From: Galeopsis tetrahit
Lineage: Eukaryota > Streptophyta > Magnoliopsida > Lamiales > Lamiaceae
Assembly: GCA_963675135.1 (NCBI GenBank)
Contig: OY776125.1
Location: 65,299,441-65,363,440, forward strand
Direction of reading: 5' to 3'
Length of the DNA stretch: 64,000 nucleotides
Made by a program: the position numbers and the translations under genes. The notes beneath the pieces are model-generated. The model saw only the letters and a program-made list of their open reading frames with translations. It was not told the origin of the DNA and made no database searches. Shown piece by piece: positions 1-11,791 of this stretch (its first letter is position 1; every line of letters begins with the position of its first letter).

Positions 1-227
1 AGAAGTGTTTGATGTTTCCCCTTTAAAAACCACAACTTTCTTATCATCATTAGTTTCATCAACTTGATTAGTGTTCATTTCATATGTTCTAAGAATACTC
101 ACTAACTCATTTTGACTTAACTTATCCGTATCTTTTGCCTCTTCAATAGCACAAATTTTAGCATAAAATCTTTTAGGAACATATCTTAATATCTTATGAA
201 CTACTCTATCATTAGAAATAGGGTCAC
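1..227 (-). pseudogene. gag fragment of a second tandem Copia copy
   Basis: This stretch is nearly identical to the gag region of Copia_1 either side of 8809-9344 but lacks the MITE found there; the target octamer TCTAAGAA occurs once, at 88-95. It stops at 227 and is followed by 13 bases resembling LTR sequence near 286-298, then by LTR sequence from 241. The rest lies left of the window. It is best read as the internal region of a neighbouring element sharing the 241-792 LTR, with the LTR 3' part, PBS and gag start deleted. Confidence 0.85.
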
Positions 228-240
228 TCTATCGAAATGC

Positions 241-792
241 CAAGTTTTGAAAACGATCTAAGTGTATAAGATTACACACTGTCGAAATGCCTAGTCTATC
301 TATGATTACACTCTCAATAGATAACAAGACACACAGCCATACGGGTGGGATACTTCGTATGATCTAAAATGTAAAACTATTGGCCACAAATCCTAACAGG
401 GATGAACGCTCGGTCTAGGATATTGCTCGAATAGAATAAACTGAATTATGAAGCCTTCATTCGGTATTTATAGAAGTGGTATGCGAATTCTAGAGGCTTC
501 CACATTGAGGTCCTATTTTTTAGGAGCTCAACTTCCATGATCTTTCTAGATCCTTCTTGTATGCTCCAGGTCGTTCTAAATGGTTCCAGGCTGCTCTAGC
601 ATGTTCTCCAATGTTCTGGAATCTTCCAGATTCCAGATCCTTGTAGAAGCTTCTAGATCCTGCCAGAAATGCGACAACATTTAGATCAACATTTAATGTA
701 GCATTTCAGAAAAGACTTAGAAAAAATCTCGGAAGGTCAAATTAAGATGTTGTTGATAATGTTAAGGCATTTAAGGATTAACAACATCTACA
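241..792 (-). repeat. Truncated 3' LTR of Copia_1
   Basis: Positions 241-792 align without gaps to 10317-10868 (552 bp each), with about eight substitutions by eye (~1.4%). The LTR begins with TG at 792 on the minus strand, directly after a polypurine tract. The last ~277 bp of the full LTR are missing at the junction with the gag fragment. Confidence 0.88.
604..626. promoter_or_regulatory. Heat-shock-element-like array in the Copia_1 3' LTR
   Basis: Five 3-base units at 5-base spacing read TTC, CAA, TTC, GAA, TTC; four fit the alternating nGAAn/nTTCn heat-shock factor pattern and one has a single mismatch. A further GAAGCTTC core follows at about 645-652. The same array is in the other LTR at 10680-10702. 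Confidence 0.55.
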
Positions 793-804
793 ATCTCCCC
801 CAAT
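793..804 (-). other. Polypurine tract of Copia_1
   Basis: On the minus strand TTGGGGGAGAT abuts the TGTAGATG start of the LTR. This is the expected plus-strand DNA primer. The same tract precedes the 3' LTR of Copia_2. A second purine run, AAGACAGGGGGAGA, lies further upstream at about 1434-1447; repeated PPT-like runs are typical of SIRE-type elements. Confidence 0.85.
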
Positions 805-1465
805 TTGACCTTTCGACTACAACACACCTGATGCACATATATTTCTATACATACTCAGTATTATGTACTTAGATGAGGTTGACATCATTGCTAGGCACTA
901 GTCAAGACAATACCTGTTGTAATCGTTGGATCAAATCAATTGAAGATCAAGGATAATTTCATAATGATCCGTGCCAAAGGATCAAAACAATTTTATCCAA
1001 AATAGAATAAGTATAAACAGTACACTTATTCACAACATAAGTAACTTTACTAAGATCATAAGTTGAACTGGAAGAATTAATTTAGAATCCAAGTAAGACT
1101 CTAACAAAAAATAAAATAACAAACATCAGAGCAAATACAATAAACAAAACAAATGGACAGAAACTAAGATTATACAACCTGTAGTAAACACATGGTAACC
1201 TGTAAACAAATTAAGCAAGGACAGTAAACAAATATCACCAAATGTAACCATAATTAAGCAAGTTGTAAACAATAAACAGCCTATCATCTAAAAAGTAAAT
1301 AACAAGTGTATCAGAATTTCAGAATTTAAACTTAAACATCAATTACAGAGATTGAACTGAATAAATGGCATATATTGTTGTGGTAACAGCTACAACATCA
1401 AATTCCTGCACAGTAGCCATTATGAAATTCAGATCTCCCCCTGTCTTGTAGCTTGTCCCTGTTCA
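805..1465 (-). other. Copia_1 spacer between extra ORF and PPT
   Basis: Non-coding, A-rich on the plus strand and T-rich on the sense strand. It corresponds to 43972-44827 in Copia_2. I see no ORF or RNA gene, only the extra PPT-like run near 1434-1447. Confidence 0.7.
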
Positions 1466-3684
1466 TCAGTGGAGATCACCATACAAGGTCTCCATCTCAG
1501 CAGCATCATCATCAGCTTCATCCACAAAGTAAGTAGATGCAAGGTGTGCAACTACATCAGTCACTTGAGCATCAGGTCCATCACCAGCAGCAGCATCTGG
1601 AACTCCATCATCATTCAACTCTTCAATCACCACATTGGAGTTTGATGGTGGTGGTACTCCCCCTGTTGTAGGTGAAAGCATACTGGTCCACCTATCCTTC
1701 AGGAACTGGAGCTCATCAATAGTTTCCTGCAAGTGTTTGAGCTGTAGTTTGATGAATTCCTGTGAAAGATACACATTACTAGAAATTCTGGATGATCAGA
1801 AGTTGAAGGTCTTTGCTGATGTTCAGTAGTTGAAGGCCTGTGTTGATGATCAGTACCAGGAGCAGTCAAAGGCAGATCAATTACTCTATCCCCAGTGAGT
1901 AAGGCAGGAGCTATGGCCAGTAATGGAACTCTCCCCCTCAACACCTCAGTGTTCTTGGCAACAAAGTCATGGTGCCTCAAGTAATTTGAAATCAGAACAA
2001 GATAGGGTAGGTTGCCTTTTTCAGAAACTTTCCCAGTAAATCTCATCATTTGGTGGAAGATAGTGAGGCCTAAATTGAATTTCTTAAGCACAGAGATCCT
2101 ATACATAAGAATTGCTTGATCTTTTGTGATTTTGGTAGTATTTGTGGTGGGAATCCAGTTGTAGATAATGAGTTTGTATAACACAGAATGTAGGGAAGTG
2201 AGGTCTTTGGCTAGCATCTGTCTAGTCCACTTAACTACACTACCACCAGTTATAGCAGCAATAACCACATCCATGTCAGGTTCTTCATCCACCTCAACAT
2301 TGGGAATATGTAGAAACTCATTTATCAATTCAGGAGTAAAAGGTACATCCCTCCCCCTAAAATTTACAGTCCCATACCACTTAAATGATCTCCTACCAGT
2401 ACTCTTTTTCATGCAAGCATAAAATTCATAAGCCCAATTTGTCAAGAAAGATTCCCCAAAATTCACAGCATGCATCAAATTCATTTCCTCTAAGAAACTA
2501 ATCATGCCTTTACTTTCAAAATCAGGTATATTGATCCTCTTCTCTATCAGCAGTTTTCTCTTAGAATAAATAGCCAACCTATCTTCTAGAGTCTCAAGAG
2601 AATCAGAAATACCTTCCTCTTCAGAAGCAAGGTCATTAGAGCTTGATGTGGAATCTTTAGCAGAGCTTTCCTTAGAGCTACTCTCTGCACTGGAAGAGCT
2701 ATCACCACTGCCATCATCTTCAGGTTCTGGTGCAGCTTCTTTTGCAGCAGCAAAATGCTCAACATTCTTCTTAAGAGAATTCAGAATATCTCTTAAACAC
2801 ACATCAGAATCAGAATTGGAATCTGATTTTGCAGGTTCATCTTCAGTAATCATCTTGGCCTTCCCTTTGCCTTTGGGATCAGCAACAGCTTTCATCTTCT
2901 TTTCAGCAACAGCTTTCTTGAGTTTCTCAGCAACAACCTTCTTGATTTTCACAACAGCAACAAGTGCTTCTTCCTCAGAGTCTGTGAACACTTGGATGGG
3001 TTCACCAGCATCAGCTCCAGCTTTCTTCTTCTTCCTCATGGATTCAGAATAATCCACACGAGTGAACACGCGGTATGAACTCCTTCTTTGTACAGGGCTT
3101 CTCTGTCGTTTGCCTTTCTGCGCATTCTTCTTGAAAGGAATGGGAGCAGATTCATCAGAAACAGAAAGTGAAGAATTTGTACCATTTTCAGAGATGTTTG
3201 CGTCCTCCATTTCAACGTCTTCAGGGTCGGAAGCAGAAGTAGCTTCGTCTTCAGCAGCAACCTCCACATTTTCAGCTTGCGGGTCGTGAACAATAGGTGA
3301 TTTGGGGCTTTTTGAAGCAGCAGCCATTTGGGCGGTTTGATCAGCCAAATAGCTTGAGATATCCACAGTGATATCAACAAATGTCATCACGGGCAGATGA
3401 CCAGTAGTTTGAAGTGAGTCAGACACTTCTTCGATAGCCCTATTGAACTATTTGACAGTTGTATCTTGAGGAATGTTGGTTGTTGGTGGAACGGTTTGAG
3501 GAGCAGTTTGAGGAGTGGGAGCGGTTGTTGATGGTGTTGCAGAAACATTTGAGTCAGCCTTTGACGAGGTTGACTTCTGTAAAGCCATGGAAGCAAGAAT
3601 TTCGAGAGGGTTTGTGCGAGAGTGGGATGAGTTCTTCGAATCAGAGTGAGATTGTGAGTGGGATTGAGGTTGGTTTCTAGCAAT
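1466..3684 (-). pseudogene. Extra (env-position) ORF of Copia_1
   Basis: This reading frame lies in sense orientation after pol, where SIRE-type elements carry an env-like gene. It is homologous along its length to 41641-43971 in Copia_2. In order: a Ser/Thr/Pro/Gln-rich N-terminus; a strongly acidic and serine-rich half broken by basic clusters such as KKKKAG and KGKGKAK that could be nuclear signals; a conserved globular part (about 2570-1960) resembling the plant domain annotated as putative plant transposon protein; and a short coiled segment (HLQETIDELQ) before an acidic tail. No membrane span or signal peptide is evident. Breaks: the ATG seen in Copia_2 is ATT at 3684-3682, a TAG lies at 3450-3448, and a one-base frameshift near 1780 moves the last ~100 residues to another frame. 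Function is unknown. Confidence 0.75.
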
Positions 3685-4584
3685 TTAAGGGACGGTTGGA
3701 TTTTCAAGGTAGGTTTGAGGAGTGTATACACAAACTTTGAGAGATACACGGCCGATAAACAATTCTTCAATTTTAGTACTCAACACAATAAAAAATTCAC
3801 AATTAGCAAGAGAGTTAATCCTATGATCGATATTTATAGAGAGAGTTTTGTAGTTGGAGGTTAAATGAAATAATCCAGAAATATTCGATAATGCTCCACA
3901 TAATTAGCCACATTATAGATCATGGGTAATTAGTGGGGAAAATCCATTTAATTAATTTAATTAAATAATTAAGAAGTTTTCAAAATAAAATTCGCATAAT
4001 CTGAAAAAAAAAATGTGGGTCAGTAATTAAATAAAATAAAATAAATCTCAATTAATAATTAAATAATTACAACTAATAAAAATAAATTCGAATCTGGCAA
4101 TGTTGTGCTCAAAACTGTTACAAACACCTCAACACAGTTTTTTTCATGAATTTGATTCATTTGTGTTGCACCGTATTTTTCTTTTTGTGTTATAGCATCT
4201 AATTTGTAATGATCCATTGTTCCTGTAGAGTACATCGTAGTAGCGAACTCCGTGTCCCATACTTACTTAATGGATTACAAATATATTGATGTTTTTACCA
4301 AATATCACCTTTTGAAAAGAAGGCATCGTAGTAGTGAACTCCGTGCTCCATAATTACTCAGTGATTTGGTACATCTTTTAGTATGCTAATAACATTCTCA
4401 TTTTTATGCATTTGAGAGGTGTGAGACATGTTTATTTTTGCACTTCAAGGTTCTTAGATTCGTAGATATTTTACATAGGAATTATTTAACTAAGTAAGAG
4501 ATAGATTCAGCTTATAGAATTTTTACAACCCATGATGTTGTCCCAAATGCTGACGCATTTGTGACAACATCCATCCGAATTTTT
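3685..4584 (-). other. Copia_1 spacer between pol and extra ORF with twin repeat
   Basis: AT-rich non-coding spacer. It holds two copies of a 28-bp motif at 4233-4260 and 4324-4351 (core CATCGTAGTAG then GAACTCCGTG). The same pair sits at the equivalent place in Copia_2 (40948-40975 and 41039-41062). Role unknown; it could be a splice or RNA-structure element for expressing the downstream ORF. Confidence 0.65.
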
Positions 4585-7500
4585 TCAGATAGTGATCATG
4601 CCAAGAGATTTCCTCAAGATAGAGAATCTCTCATGGTCTAATGCCTTAGTAAAAATGTCAGCATTTTGTTTCTCAGTAGGTATATACTCCAACTTAACAA
4701 TATTCTTCTCTACTAAATCTCTCATAAAATGATGTCTTATGCTAATGTGTTTTGTGAGTGAGTGTTGTACAGGATTCTTAGAAATGTTAATGGCACTAGT
4801 ATTATCACAAAAGATTGTAAGTATACCATTCTCAATACCATAGTCATGGAACATCTTGCTCAGCCACAAGAGTTGTGTACAAAAGCTTCCAGTAGCTATA
4901 TACTCAGATTCTACAGTAGATTGTGAAACACAATTCTTCTTCTTGTTATGCCATGATACAAGATTGTTTCCCATGTAGAAACATCCTCCACTCGTACTCT
5001 TTCTATAATATATATCTCCAGCCCAATCAGCATCACTGTAGCCTATCAAAATGTTGTTGGTGTCCTTAGTATACCAGATTCCAAGGTCACTTGTACCTGC
5101 AACATACTTGATAATCCTCTTCACAGCATTTAGGTGAGATTCCTTTGGATTAGCTTGGTACCTAGCACAGTTTCAAAGAAGATCCCATAGGAGTTTTCAT
5201 TGGTTTTGAATTCTCAAGACCAAATCTTTTAACCAAGTTCTTAGCATACTTACTCTGGGAGAAGAAAATACCATCACTGCATTGTTTGATTTGAAGACCT
5301 AGAAAATAATTCAAGTCTCCAACCATACTCATTTCAAATGTTGCAGTCATTGCCTCAACAAATTTACTCAACATTTTATCACAAGTAGAACCAAACACAA
5401 TGTCATCAACATATATTTGAGCAATTAGTATATCATCTTCAGTGTGCTTAATGAACAAAGTTCTATCTGCCTCTCCTCTAATAAAACCATATTTCAAAAG
5501 AAAGTCAGTAAGCCTACCATACCATGCTCTAGGAGCTTGTTTAAGACCATACAATGCTTTCTTAAGTTTATATACATGATCAGGATACTGTGGATCTTCA
5601 AATCCCTTAGGTTGTTCAACATATGCTTCTTCATTCAATATGCCATTTAGAAATGCAGCCTTTACATCCATTTGATGAAGTTTAATATCAATAAAACATG
5701 CAATAGCTAGCAGTAATATAATAGATTCTATCCTAGCAACAGGTGCAAAAGTTTCATCAAAATCAACTCCTTCAACTTGGGTGTAACCTTGTGCTACTAA
5801 CCTAGCCTTGTTCCTAACAATATTACCAGATTCATCAGTTTTATTCTTGAATATCCACTTTGTTCCAATGACATTAGTATGACTAGGTGTAGGAACAAGT
5901 GTCCACACTTCATTTCTTTCAAACTGACTAAGTTCTTCATGCATAACATTAATCCAGTTTTCATCAGTTAAGGCTTCTTTAGCACTCTTAGGTTCGATTT
6001 TAGATAAATAGCATTCAACATTTACAACATTACACATAGAAGACATATATATTGTTCTTACCCCATCTACCTTGTTTGATCTTACCCTTCCTCTTGTTTG
6101 CACTCCAACTGTAGCATCGCCTATGATCTCGTCAAAAGGATGACTTTTGCCTATTCTTGAAGAAGGATTCGTTTCGGGAACGTACTGATCATTCTGTGAA
6201 GTTACAGCTGACTGTTCTGTAGATGTTGACCCAGATGTGTTAACATTTGGTGTAACATTTTCAGACTTCAGTGTATTCTCAGAAGTGTCAGTAACCTGTG
6301 ATACATTTTCTTCATCTTTGTCATGTGAAAGACCTTTATCATCATCAAACACAACATTAACAGATTCTTGAATAGTGTTAGTTCTAAGGTTATAAACTCT
6401 ATAAGCTTTATTATTTCTAGAATAGCCTAAAAAGAAACCTTTATCACTTTTATAATCAAACTTATGAAGTTGATCCCTATCATTCAGAATATAACACACA
6501 CAACCAAATACATGAAAATATTTCACATTTGGTTTTCTGTTGTTCAAAATCTCATAAGGTGTTTGATTAGTTCCAGAACGAATAAAAGCCCTATTAATTA
6601 TATGACATGCAGTATTCATTGCTTCTCCCCAAAATTTCTTAGCAAGACATTTGGATGTAAGCATAACTCTTGCCATTTCTTGTAAAGTTCTATTCTTTCT
6701 TTCAACAATTTCATTTTGTTGTGGAGTTCTAGGAGATGAATATTCTTACAAGATACCCTTTTTATCACAAAAATCATTAAACATGTTGTTTTCAAATTCC
6801 CTACTATGCTCAGTTCTAATACGGCCAACTTTCAAGTTAAACACATTTTTGAACCTCTTATAAATAATTTTAAATGCAGCAAATGCTTCAGATTTGTCTC
6901 TCAAAGACTCTACCCAGGTATATCTAGAAAAATCATCTACCACAACTTAGGAATACCTCTTTCCTCCAATGCTTTCAGTTTCCATAGGACCCATCAAATC
7001 CATGTGTAGTAATTCAAAGCATTGATGTGTAGTACAATGTGACAGCATTTTGTGTGACATTCTTACCTGCTTACCTTTTTGGCATGGTCCACATATAGTT
7101 GTATTGTGAAACCTCAGTTCTGGAATTCCTTTTACTGCATCTGCTTTGATTAGCCTTTTCATTGCTCTGTAATTTGCATGACCCAATCTTTGATGCCATA
7201 GAATATTTTCATCAAGTTTTGACAAGTTACACATATTTGTTCCAATAAGATAGCAATTATCAGCTGACCTAGTACCAGTCATGACCCAAATTTCATCTTT
7301 ATTAAGAACATAACATGAATTTTTATCAAATTTCACATGCAAATTATCATCACAAAGTTGACTAATGCTAATCAGATTTGTAAGTAAGCCATCAACATGC
7401 AAGACATTTTTAAGCTTAGGAAAACCTTCAACATTCAAAGTTCCTTTACCAACAATCTTTCCTTTGGAACCACCACCATATGTAACACTACCACTATTCA

Positions 7501-7649
7501 AGGTCACATAATCAGATAAGAAATCAATACGACATGTCATATGTCTAGAACAACCACTATCAAAGTACCATAAATCAGGTAGACATGCTTTTAAGGAGGT
7601 GTGAACAACATTACAGGTAGCTTTTGGTTTCCATGCAGATTTCAGAAAA
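4585..7649 (-). pseudogene. pol of Copia_1 (PR-IN-RT-RH)
   Basis: Encodes the retrotransposon enzymes. Protease: DSG active site at 7561-7553 within WYFDSGCSRHMT. Gag-pre-integrase: HQRLGH with a CxxC partner around 7190-7060, then the integrase core starting at the DDFSRYTW motif near 6940. Reverse transcriptase: QMDVKAAFLNG near 5690-5650 and YVDD at 5413-5402. RNase H: GYSDADWAGD near 5045-5015, ending at 4585. From 8791 to 5162 a single frame is interrupted only by TAA at 6949-6947 (Leu codon in Copia_2) and TAA at 6748-6746 (Gln). At about 5170 a deletion of about 113 bp relative to Copia_2 removes the RT-RNase H connection and shifts the frame. The gag/protease boundary given is approximate because both lie in one frame. 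Confidence 0.9.
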
Positions 7650-9965
7650 TGTTTACCAGGAGGTGATAGTTTCTTATGCAGCATTTTCAAGTTTTTCTGT
7701 TCTTCAAACAACTTTATACAGCAAGGAAGAATGTGACCAACTTTGAAACAGTAATGACAGATATACTTCCTTTTAACCTTGTGAGGATCTGTTTGTGCAG
7801 ATGTTACACCAGATGTGTCAACATTTGCCTTCACAAACTTCACAGGTTTTCTAAATTTATCAGAAATAGAGGCAGTAGTACCATCATAACCTATACCATG
7901 ATTATTAGACTTACTAGTAGCTATAACATTATTTACCTCAGAGGCACTCTTGGAATATTTCTTGAAACATAAGGTAGAATTTAACAATTTTTCCTTTAAG
8001 TTATAGATTTCCAGATCTCTTTTGGTAAGAATAACTTCTAGCTTGGTGATTGTGTCTATCAGATCCTCATTCTTTTTATTCAAGGAATTTAGATTGAGTT
8101 TCTGATTCTTCCAATCATCTAACAGCTTTTGGTATTCATTGTCATCAGTCCTTTTTCCTGCATCATCAACTAAACCATTAAAATAATTAAAATCTGGGTG
8201 ACTCTGTTCTGATGTTGCTGTAGATGTTGAAGCATCAGGTACAGCATCAGAATCTGTTTCATCCAGATCATCATCTGAGGAATCATTATACTCATTTCTG
8301 GTAAAATTAGAATATTCATTGTCATTTAACTCATCAAGATCATCATCAGAATCATCACCCAAGGTAGTACTAAAGTTCAGTTTTTGCTTAAGTCTAGTAT
8401 TGGCACATTCGTTTGCATAATGGCCATAACCAGAACAAGCATTGCATTGAACTGATTTTCGAAATTCAGGATCATACCTTGGTTTACCTTCACTCTTTGA
8501 TAGTCTTGGTGTGAATTGACTTTTCCTCCTTTCTGGTTGAGGTGTTGATGTGTTGATTTGAATCTTAGGTTGAATGTTACTAGATTTGTTCACAGATTTC
8601 TTAAGAAACTTATTAAAGTGCTTAGTAAGTAAGACAATGTTGTTAGGATCCTTGAGACATTTATCAAGAAATTCTTCATCCGAATCAACTTCAGTAATGA
8701 TAGGTTGAGACTCAGAAGTGTTTGATGTTTCCCCTTTAAAAACCACAACTTTCTTATCAGCATTAGTTTCATCAACTTGATTAGTGTTCATTTCATATGT
8801 TCTAAGAATAGGGATGGCAATGGGGCAGAGCAGGGCATATAGTTAAATATCCAAATCTGCCCTGCGTTCATAAGTATCTGCCATGCCCTGCTCTGCGACC
8901 TGCTTCGGGGCAACATTTCGTGCCCTGCCTTGCCCTGTGCAAGTCATTGCCCTGCCCTGCCCCATGCACTCCAAAAGTTCAAGTAAAATATGCAGATTAA
9001 ATTAAATTAAACAATAAAATAAATATTAAAAATCCACAATTAAATTAAGCATTAAAATTAAACATTAGAAATTTAGTAAGTCATATCCAAAATACTTAAC
9101 AGCAAACAAGATAATCAAAAATAATTTTTATATTAATATATATTAATATAATTTTTTTTTTTTTTATATTCAGGACAGGGCAGGGCAGGGCAGATTTTTA
9201 TAATACATATATCCATGCCTGCCCTGCCCTGCATGCGGGGCGGGGCAGATTTACCCTGTTTTAAGGATGGAGCAGGGCAGGGCGGATCTAAACCTCTCAG
9301 AGCAGGGCGGGTCGACTTCGGGGCAGATCATTTTGCCATCCCTATCTAAGAATACTCACTAAATCATTTTGACTTAACTTATCCGTATCTTTTGCCTCTT
9401 CAATAGCACAAATTTTAGCATCAAATCTTTTAGGAACAGATCTTAATATCTTATGAACTACTCTAACATTAGAAATAGGGTCACCAAGAGAATGTGATTC
9501 ATTGATTATCTCACTTAACCTTTCATTGTAGGATGAAATTGTTTCATCTTCCTTCATTCGGAGATTCTCAAATTTTGTCCCCAACATTTGAAGCTTAGTC
9601 CTTCGAACACTGTCTGAACCCTCACAATGCTCTTGTAACCTGTCCCATGCATCTTTAGAAGTAGAACAGTTAGATATAATTTTAAACATTGAAACATCAA
9701 CAGAAGTAAAAATAGCATTTAAAGCTTTAGAGTTGTAGCCTGTTGTTGTCATTTCATCAGCCGTCCAATCAACTTCTCTCTTGAGTTGAACTTCACCATC
9801 TGCATCTGTTGGTCTCTTTGGAGCTTCCCAGCCTGTAAGTATAGTCCTCCAAGCACGTTCATCAATCGACTTGATGTACATACGCATCTTAGGCTTCCAA
9901 TAAGCATAATTCGAACCATCTAAAACGGGTGGCCTAAGTGCCGTGGATATGTGATGTGTTTCCAT
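7650..9965 (-). pseudogene. gag of Copia_1, interrupted by a hAT MITE
   Basis: Capsid-type protein starting METHHISTALR at 9965, 61 bases downstream of the PBS. The first ~210 residues are the UBN2/DUF4219-type Copia gag domain (LDGSNYAYWK, then KDAWDRLQEH). Two CCHC zinc knuckles follow the insertion: CNACSGYGHYANEC (8446-8404) and CHYCFKVGHILPCC (about 7759-7718). Between them lies an acidic Asp/Ser-rich segment and a predicted coiled-coil (LNKKNEDLIDTITKLE). The frame is broken only by the 536-bp MITE plus its 8-bp duplication; subtracting 544 bp restores one frame to the 614-codon downstream part. Two knuckles fit SIRE-type gag. Confidence 0.88.
8809..9344. mobile_element. Non-autonomous hAT (Ac/Ds-like) MITE in Copia_1 gag
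   Basis: 536 bp with terminal inverted repeats TAGGGATGGCAA / TTGCCATCCCTA (the right copy has one extra T just inside) and a perfect 8-bp target duplication TCTAAGAA at 8801-8808 and 9345-9352. The subterminal regions carry many GCCCTGCC/CAGGGCAGG repeats in both orientations, as expected for hAT transposase-binding sites. The middle is AT-rich with no ORF. The gag fragment at the left edge of the window is the empty site. Confidence 0.93.
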
Positions 9966-10025
9966 TGCTAATCTACACTAAAAACACACTTGACCAAAGA
10001 TCTAACCTAGTGTCGTCAGGTATCA

Positions 10026-10037
10026 GCTCTGATACCA
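10026..10037 (-). other. Primer-binding site of Copia_1 (initiator Met-tRNA)
   Basis: Minus strand TGGTATCAGAGC, two bases after the LTR end at 10040. It is complementary to the 3' end of plant initiator methionine tRNA, the usual primer of Copia elements. Confidence 0.93.
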
Positions 10038-10039
10038 AC

Positions 10040-10868
10040 TGAAAGTGTGCGTAGGGTATGAAGTGTTTAAGTTTAATTAGAAATATGTTGTACTAAATGT
10101 TGAGACAAATTGCACAACACTGACTCTAACAGAATATCAGAAATTTAGATACACAGCGGAAGACTTGAAACACTAAAAACACACAAGACACAATGGAAAT
10201 ATTTTTAACATAGGTTTGCCTTATGGCGTAAATCAATACTTATCTTCAAGTACAAATGTTGTGTGAAATGTTACAACAATAACCTTCACAACTGAAACTA
10301 TAAACGAGGCAGGTGCCAAGTTTTGAAAACGATCTAAGTGTATAAGATTACACACTGTCAAAATGCCTAGTCTATCTATGATTACACTCTCAATAGATAA
10401 CAAGACACACAACCATACGGGTGGGATACTTCGTATGATCTAAAATGTAAAACTATTGGCCACAAATCCTAACAGGGATGAACGCTCGGTCTAGGATATT
10501 GCTCGAATAGAATACACTGAATTATGAATCCTTCATTCGGTATTTATAGAAGTGGTTTGCGAATTCTAGAGGCTTCCACATTGAGGTCCTATTTTTTAGG
10601 AGCTCAACTTCCATGATCTTTCTAGATCCTTCTTGTATGCTCCAGGTCGTTCTAAATGGTTCCAGGTTGCTCTAGCATGTTCTCCAATGTTCTGGAATCT
10701 TCCAGGTTCCAGATCCTTGTAGAAGCTTCTAGATCCTGCCAGAAATGCAACAACATTTAGATCAACATTTAATGTAGCATTTCAGAAAAGACTTAGAAAA
10801 AATCTCGGAAGGTCAAATTAAGATGTTGTTGATAATGTTAAGGCATTTAAGGATTAACAACATCTACA
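10040..10868 (-). repeat. 5' LTR of Copia_1 (829 bp)
   Basis: Runs from TGTAGATG (10868, minus) to CACTTTCA (10040). It is clearly related to the ~873-bp LTRs of Copia_2 but not the same subfamily. The right end marks the junction with CACTA_1 sequence. The target duplication cannot be checked because the opposite end is not in the window. Confidence 0.9.
10680..10702. promoter_or_regulatory. Heat-shock-element-like array in the Copia_1 5' LTR
   Basis: Units TTC, CAA, TTC, GAA, TTC at 5-base spacing, four of five exact, in the U3 part upstream of the predicted transcription start. A second partial element, GAAGCTTC, follows at 10722-10729. This resembles heat-shock factor sites that drive heat-responsive Copia elements such as ONSEN in Arabidopsis; responsiveness here is inference. 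Confidence 0.55.
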
Positions 10869-10945
10869 ATTATCTTAAAATAACGATCTGTGTAAAGTGT
10901 TAAGTTATAGAAATTCTCACATTAATTCGTCTTATATATATATAA

Positions 10946-11635
10946 GTGAAGATAAATCGCGTCGAGAACAGGTTTTTATACGATCTTTCGGCCGGTCCGT
11001 CTGGTCAAGTTCTTACGTACGTAGGGTATTACGTGAACGGGTACAAATTCCACACTATGGCTTATGGTGCATCTAGAGAAACATTAAACAGTGGGGTTTG
11101 TATCAAGGGAAAAAACTATGATGCGGATGAGGAAGATTTCTATGGGAAACTCGAGGAAGTAGTCGAATTGGACTATCAGGGGTACCACGAGAAGAAAGTG
11201 GTTTTGTTCAAGTGTCAGTGGTTTGATCCCTCAAACAATGGGACAAAAGTTCATCCTAACTACAAGCTCGTGGAGCTTAATCAGAGGCGATCTTACGGCC
11301 GATACGATCCATTTGTACTAGCAAGTCAAGCTACACAAGTCTACTATTGTCCATACCCTGGACCCCGTACTGATTGGATATTTGTCTGCAAAGTCAAACC
11401 GAGATACTTGGTGGATGCAAAAGATACTACTGAAAATGAAGTTCCCGCGTGGCAAGAGGATAACATAGAGACTCAAATGATTGTGCAAGTAGATGATGAT
11501 CCTGTCATGTTAACTGATGACACCGATACAATGATGGAAGTGGCAGAATATGAAGAAGATGAAGAAGAAGATGGAGAAGAAGATGATGAAGAAGACGGAG
11601 AAGAAGACGAAGATGAAGATGATGAAGATGAATGA
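10946..11635 (+). pseudogene. TNP2-like CACTA transposase, C-terminal DUF4216 exon
   Basis: An open 229-codon exon beginning after an AG acceptor at about 10945; the first codon is GTG in an internal exon, not a real start. It starts VKINRVENRF, contains YYVNGYKFHT and KGKNYDADEEDFYG, the DUF4216 signature found at the C-terminus of TNP2-type transposases, and ends in a long Glu/Asp tail (DEEEDGEEDDEEDGEE). The homologous but frameshifted piece in CACTA_2 is at about 29690-29490. The catalytic part of the transposase is absent, so this exon cannot act alone. The exon itself has no stop, which suggests fairly recent activity of the parent. Confidence 0.82.
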
Positions 11636-11791
11636 TGTTGTTAATTATGAGACAATGTTATCTAACATTAATTTTATAAATTATTAATTCCTTATATTCT
11701 AGTGTTAATCGTTACAGAGATCTTCATATATATGGTATTTTAATTGTTACAATGTTCAACGTTAATAATGTTTTAATGTTCATTTTGACAG

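Larger units (their letters stand above)
1..10868 (-). mobile_element. Copia_1: SIRE-type Ty1/Copia retrotransposon in a tandem arrangement
   Basis: Read on the minus strand the order is 5' LTR (10868-10040), primer-binding site, gag, protease, integrase, reverse transcriptase, RNase H, a long extra ORF, polypurine tract and a truncated 3' LTR (792-241). Beyond that LTR, positions 227-1 hold gag of another copy in the same orientation. The order protease-integrase-RT-RNase H defines Ty1/Copia. Two zinc knuckles in gag and an extra ORF between pol and the 3' LTR fit the SIRE/Sirevirus group. The copy is dead: a hAT MITE in gag, two nonsense codons in pol, a ~113-bp deletion between RT and RNase H, and a lost start in the extra ORF. 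It lies in the middle of a CACTA transposon. Confidence 0.9.

Noticed and set aside
1635..3289. Plus-strand open frames opposite the Copia_1 extra ORF
   Set aside because: Antisense shadows of a serine/acidic-rich coding sequence; no domain and not conserved opposite the Copia_2 copy.
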